15,241 nt of DNA from contig JACCUV010000113.1 in assembly GCA_013698495.1 (NCBI GenBank), positions 1 to 15,241 of the forward strand, written 5' to 3'. This stretch comes from Chloroflexia bacterium (GTDB lineage Bacteria > Chloroflexota > Chloroflexia > Thermomicrobiales > UBA6265). The notes under the pieces were generated by a model that was given only the letters and a program-made list of their open reading frames with translations, searched no databases and was not told the origin of the DNA. The position numbers were made by a program, and so were the translations under genes. This document shows positions 12,853-15,241 of the stretch, piece after piece. Each line of letters starts with the position of its first letter. Position 1 is the first letter of the stretch.

Positions 12853-13626
12853 CTACTCACCACTTTCAACGGCCGCACGCACGATCTGGAAGAACGATTC
12901 GGAAATGAGGCTCGCCCCACCGACTAGTGCGCCGTCGATGTCCTCTTGTTCGAAGAAGTGGCTGGCATTGTCCGCGGTCACACTCCCGCCATAGAGAATC
13001 GGGATCTCATGGGACGCCTCGGAATCGACTTCGGCAAGAAGCGACCGAATGTGCGCGGCTATCGCCTGCGCATCGTCCGGTTGGGCAGTTTGGCCGGTCC
13101 CGATCGCCCACACCGGCTCGTAGGCGACGAGGATGTTCCGCAGTCGAGCCCCTTCGAGATGGCCGGCGGCGGTTGTGATCTGCCGCGCAACCACGTCCAG
13201 GGCTTTTCCGGCATCGCGTTGACGCTGTGTTTCGCCGACGCATACTACGGCGGCCATGCCACTCTCCAGCGTCGATTCGAGTTTGTCCCGGATGAGTTCG
13301 TCCGATTCGCGATGATGCTGGCGTCGTTCACTATGCCCGACGATGGCGAATGTGCACCAAGGCGCCAGCATGCCCGCTGAGACCTCGCCGGTGAAAGCGC
13401 CCGAGTCGTGAGCAGATACATCCTGGGAGCCAATAAGCAGGCTCGATTCAGCAAGTTCGCTGGCAATCAGCGGTATCCACGGAAAAGGGGCCGCAATACC
13501 AACGCCGACCTCGTCGACTGCCGAATCGGCCATTTCAGCGGTTGCGATCGCGAGGGTCATTGCGCCCTCGACATCGAGGTTCATTTTCCAGTTGCCGATG
13601 ACGTACGGAAGTGTGGATGAACTCAT
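12853..13626 (-). CDS. tpiA: Triosephosphate isomerase
   Basis: A 257-residue TIM-barrel enzyme that interconverts dihydroxyacetone phosphate and glyceraldehyde 3-phosphate in glycolysis and gluconeogenesis, in the cytoplasm. Catalytic residues are all visible: GNWKMN (Lys14), GHSERR (His98) and AYEPVWAIGTG (Glu170, the start of the flexible loop). Phosphate-binding YGGSV (about 212-216) and DGALVGGASL near the end complete the fold. Length is normal (about 250). Its ATG (13626-13624) overlaps the pgk stop in an ATGA, so the two are translationally coupled. Confidence 0.98.
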   Translation of the reverse strand: MSSSTLPYVIGNWKMNLDVEGAMTLAIATAEMADSAVDEVGVGIAAPFPWIPLIASELAESSLLIGSQDVSAHDSGAFTGEVSAGMLAPWCTFAIVGHSERRQHHRESDELIRDKLESTLESGMAAVVCVGETQRQRDAGKALDVVARQITTAAGHLEGARLRNILVAYEPVWAIGTGQTAQPDDAQAIAAHIRSLLAEVDSEASHEIPILYGGSVTADNASHFFEQEDIDGALVGGASLISESFFQIVRAAVESGE

Positions 13627-14804
13627 GCGTTCTCCGGAATCACGGCGATGCCTGGCAGGGACTTTCCTTCAAGGAACTCCAGCGAGGCGCCCCCGCCAGT
13701 CGAAATGTGGGCGATTCGATCCGCCAGCCCGAGCTGTTCGATCGCGGCCACGGAATCGCCGCCGCCGAGCACGGTGTACGCGCTGGACCTGGCCACCGCC
13801 TCGGCCACCGCGGCGGTGCCGCCCGCAAACACTTTGTTCTCGGTGACACCGAGTGGGCCGTTCCAGAATACGGTCCTGGCGCTGGCGATGACCTTGGCAT
13901 ACCTCCTGGCCGACTCCGGTCCGATGTCGAAAATCGCCGAGTCCCCGCCAACCTCGCTCGTGGGTCGAACTTCGCCAGCGGTGGCGTCGATCGATGGCGC
14001 TACGACCACATCGGTCGGGAGAACGATCTCGACCTCGCGAACAGCCGCCGATTGCATCAGTTCCGACGCGACGCTGACGAGGTCGGGTTCGACGAGCGAT
14101 TTGCCGACCGCATGACCCTGCGCGCGCAGGAACGTGTTGGCCATGCCGCCGCCGATCAGGAGCGAGTCGACCAACGGCAAGAGGTGCTTGAGCACACCGA
14201 TTTTGTCGGAGACTTTGGCCCCGCCGACAATCGCCACAAACGGACGATCTGGAGCGTCGAGCAAGTGCGTCAGGGCGTCGATTTCGGCTTGCATCAAGAG
14301 ACCGAGGTAGGCGGGAACACTGTGCGCCACGCCCTCGGTCGAGGCATGGGCGCGATGGGCCGCGCCAAACGCATCGTTGACATACAGGTCCGCCAGGTCC
14401 GCCAGTTCGCGCGCCAGTGAGGGATCATTGGCCTCCTCGCGGGGATCGAAGCGCACGTTTTCGAGGAGCACGACATCGCTGTCGGTCAAATCCTCGACGC
14501 TGGCGCTGACAGCGGGGCCGGTGATGTCGCGAAGCGCGGTCACGGGTTGTCCCAGGAGTTCCGCGAGGCGTTGGGCGACCGGCGTGAGCCGCAAATCGTC
14601 GACAACCTTGCCCTTTGGGCGTCCGAGGTGACTGCAGAGAATGACGCGAGCGCCGTTCTTGACCAGCCACTGAATTGTCGGCAGGGCCGCGGCGATTCGC
14701 GAATCGTCCTCGATCGCGCCGTTCCGCATTGGCACGTTGAAATCAACGCGGCCGAGCACCCGTTTGCCGCGAACAATTGCTTCGGTGATCGAACGTTTGG
14801 TCAT
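13623..14804 (-). CDS. pgk: Phosphoglycerate kinase
   Basis: A 393-residue two-lobed kinase that makes ATP from 1,3-bisphosphoglycerate. Seen: GRVDFNVPM at about 18-26, SHLGRPKG at 58-65, the central GGAKVSDKIGVL and GGGMANTFL, FWNGPLGVTE, and near the C-terminus GGGDSVAAIEQLG and ISTGGGASLEFLEGK. All substrate- and nucleotide-binding motifs are intact and length is normal. It follows gap by 218 bases, a gap that holds repeat elements, and overlaps tpiA by 4 bases. ATG 14804 has no clear ribosome site (upstream is CATCCCGCG), yet no better start is in frame and the family N-terminus begins there, so initiation may be weak or leaderless from a nearby promoter. Confidence 0.98.
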   Translation of the reverse strand: MTKRSITEAIVRGKRVLGRVDFNVPMRNGAIEDDSRIAAALPTIQWLVKNGARVILCSHLGRPKGKVVDDLRLTPVAQRLAELLGQPVTALRDITGPAVSASVEDLTDSDVVLLENVRFDPREEANDPSLARELADLADLYVNDAFGAAHRAHASTEGVAHSVPAYLGLLMQAEIDALTHLLDAPDRPFVAIVGGAKVSDKIGVLKHLLPLVDSLLIGGGMANTFLRAQGHAVGKSLVEPDLVSVASELMQSAAVREVEIVLPTDVVVAPSIDATAGEVRPTSEVGGDSAIFDIGPESARRYAKVIASARTVFWNGPLGVTENKVFAGGTAAVAEAVARSSAYTVLGGGDSVAAIEQLGLADRIAHISTGGGASLEFLEGKSLPGIAVIPENA

Positions 14805-14829
14805 CGCGGGATGCCATGCGGTGGGAGAG

Positions 14830-14859
14830 CCAAAAATTCCTCGTTCCTCGGAATGACAG
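14830..14859. repeat. Dispersed palindromic repeat, copy 2 (upstream of pgk)
   Basis: CCAAAAATTCC (14830-14840) and GGAATGACAG (14850-14859) match the outer arms of the element at 7347-7383; ATTCC pairs with GGAAT. On the minus strand a TTTTT run follows the stem, so it looks like a terminator 26 bases before the pgk ATG. Its core differs in sequence and length from copy 1, as expected of a repeat conserved mainly at its ends. Confidence 0.55.
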
Positions 14860-14943
14860 CACTATTCTCGAATTCCGGTCCGTTGATCAACCTGCAATTC
14901 GCTTTGGACCGACCGGCAACAGGTAATCCCGTTGACACCAGGA

Positions 14944-15005
14944 CGGGCGGAGCAAGCTCCGCGGCCCTATTCTTGGCGCGGGCGGACACAAGGTCCGCGG
15001 CCCTA
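14944..15005. repeat. Two tandem copies of a GC-rich palindromic repeat between gap and pgk
   Basis: Copy 1 (14944-14969) and copy 2 (14979-15005) share CGGGCGGA at the left and TCCGCGGCCCTA at the right, with a 35-base period. Each folds: GGGC pairs with GCCC, and inside GGAGC pairs with GCTCC (copy 1) or GGAC with GTCC (copy 2, with an ACAA/G loop change that keeps pairing). The loop regions differ while the stems are kept, the mark of a structured mobile or REP-like repeat. It starts 18 bases past the gap stop on the minus strand. Confidence 0.7.
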
Positions 15006-15022
15006 CACCAATCGTTCTGGGA

Positions 15023-15241
15023 CTACTCGCCGAAGCCTTGCTCACAGACAAGCGCCACCAGATCGGCCACTCGGCAGGAGTAGCCCCACTCGTTGTCGTA
15101 CCAGGCGACGACCTTCACCATGTTCTCGCCGAGCACCATCGTCGACTTCGCATCGATGATCGACGAACGGGAGTCGTGCCGGTAGTCGGACGAAACCAAC
15201 TCCTCATCGCTGTACCCGAGGATGCCGACGAATTCGTCGGC
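15023..15241 (-). CDS. gap: Glyceraldehyde-3-phosphate dehydrogenase, C-terminal end (5' part outside the window)
   Basis: The last 72 residues of type I GAPDH, which oxidises glyceraldehyde 3-phosphate to 1,3-bisphosphoglycerate with NAD and feeds the next gene product, Pgk. Seen: ILGYSDEELVSSDY, then DSRSSIIDAKSTMVL, KVVAWYDNEWGYSCRVADL and a short C-terminus ending in GFGE. These are strongly conserved family signatures. The catalytic Cys and NAD domain lie beyond the right edge of the window. It is the first visible gene of the gap-pgk-tpiA-secG cluster on the minus strand. Confidence 0.97.
   Translation of the reverse strand, partial: ADEFVGILGYSDEELVSSDYRHDSRSSIIDAKSTMVLGENMVKVVAWYDNEWGYSCRVADLVALVCEQGFGE

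Noticed and set aside
13611..14420. 269-codon plus-strand frame opposite pgk
   Set aside because: Shadow of pgk, whose motifs are complete on the minus strand.
1..15241. CRISPR array, prophage, IS element or defence island
   Set aside because: No regularly spaced direct repeats, no transposase, integrase or Cas-like protein, and no att-like duplications were seen; the only repeats are the short palindromic ones listed.

Overview
The window reads as a piece of chromosome from a GC-rich bacterium, most likely a member of the Chloroflexota and probably close to Thermomicrobia (inference from gene content and protein style; no rRNA or other decisive marker is present). Most genes are housekeeping. 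No phage, integrase, transposase, CRISPR array, rRNA or tRNA was found.

Layout. (1) 1-2160, plus strand: the 3' end of coaBC (CoaB half), translationally overlapped by a small YggT-like membrane protein, then a 37-residue membrane miniprotein and a diacylglycerol/lipid kinase-family gene. (2) 2185-5904, minus strand: a convergent terminator, a RodZ-like HTH/transmembrane/DUF4115 protein, and a large unrecognised protein of about 831 residues that carries the same four-cysteine module at both ends of a long acidic, probably disordered middle. (3) 5905-6286: a 382-base divergent control region with several dyads and four copies of the hexamer GTAGAC. (4) 6287-7273, plus strand: an ornithine cyclodeaminase/mu-crystallin-family enzyme that looks more like an imine reductase. 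(5) 7406-9683, minus strand: a stand-alone NuoE-NuoF type diaphorase pair with unusual substitutions. (6) 9881-10909, minus strand: a zinc-ribbon-like small protein and a DUF151 bifunctional-nuclease-family protein. (7) 11096-12223, minus strand: signal peptidase I and TatA, separated by a strong terminator. (8) 12531-15241, minus strand: the classic gap-pgk-tpiA-secG cluster, with gap cut by the window edge.

The minus-strand genes from 7406 to the right edge appear to be several short transcription units. Hairpins followed by T-runs lie after nuoF, after the zinc-ribbon gene and after tatA. Functionally the right half joins lower glycolysis (gap, pgk, tpiA) to protein export (secG, tatA, lepB), and the left half joins CoA synthesis to membrane/lipid and cell-shape functions.

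The least explained signals are: the double-Cys4 protein at 3409-5904; a nested 92-base inverted-repeat structure between secG and tatA (12359-12450) with about 29 possible base pairs; two kinds of small dispersed or tandem palindromic repeat in intergenic DNA (7347-7383 with 14830-14859, and 14944-15005); and the loss of iron-sulfur ligands in the N-terminal domain of the NuoF-like protein.
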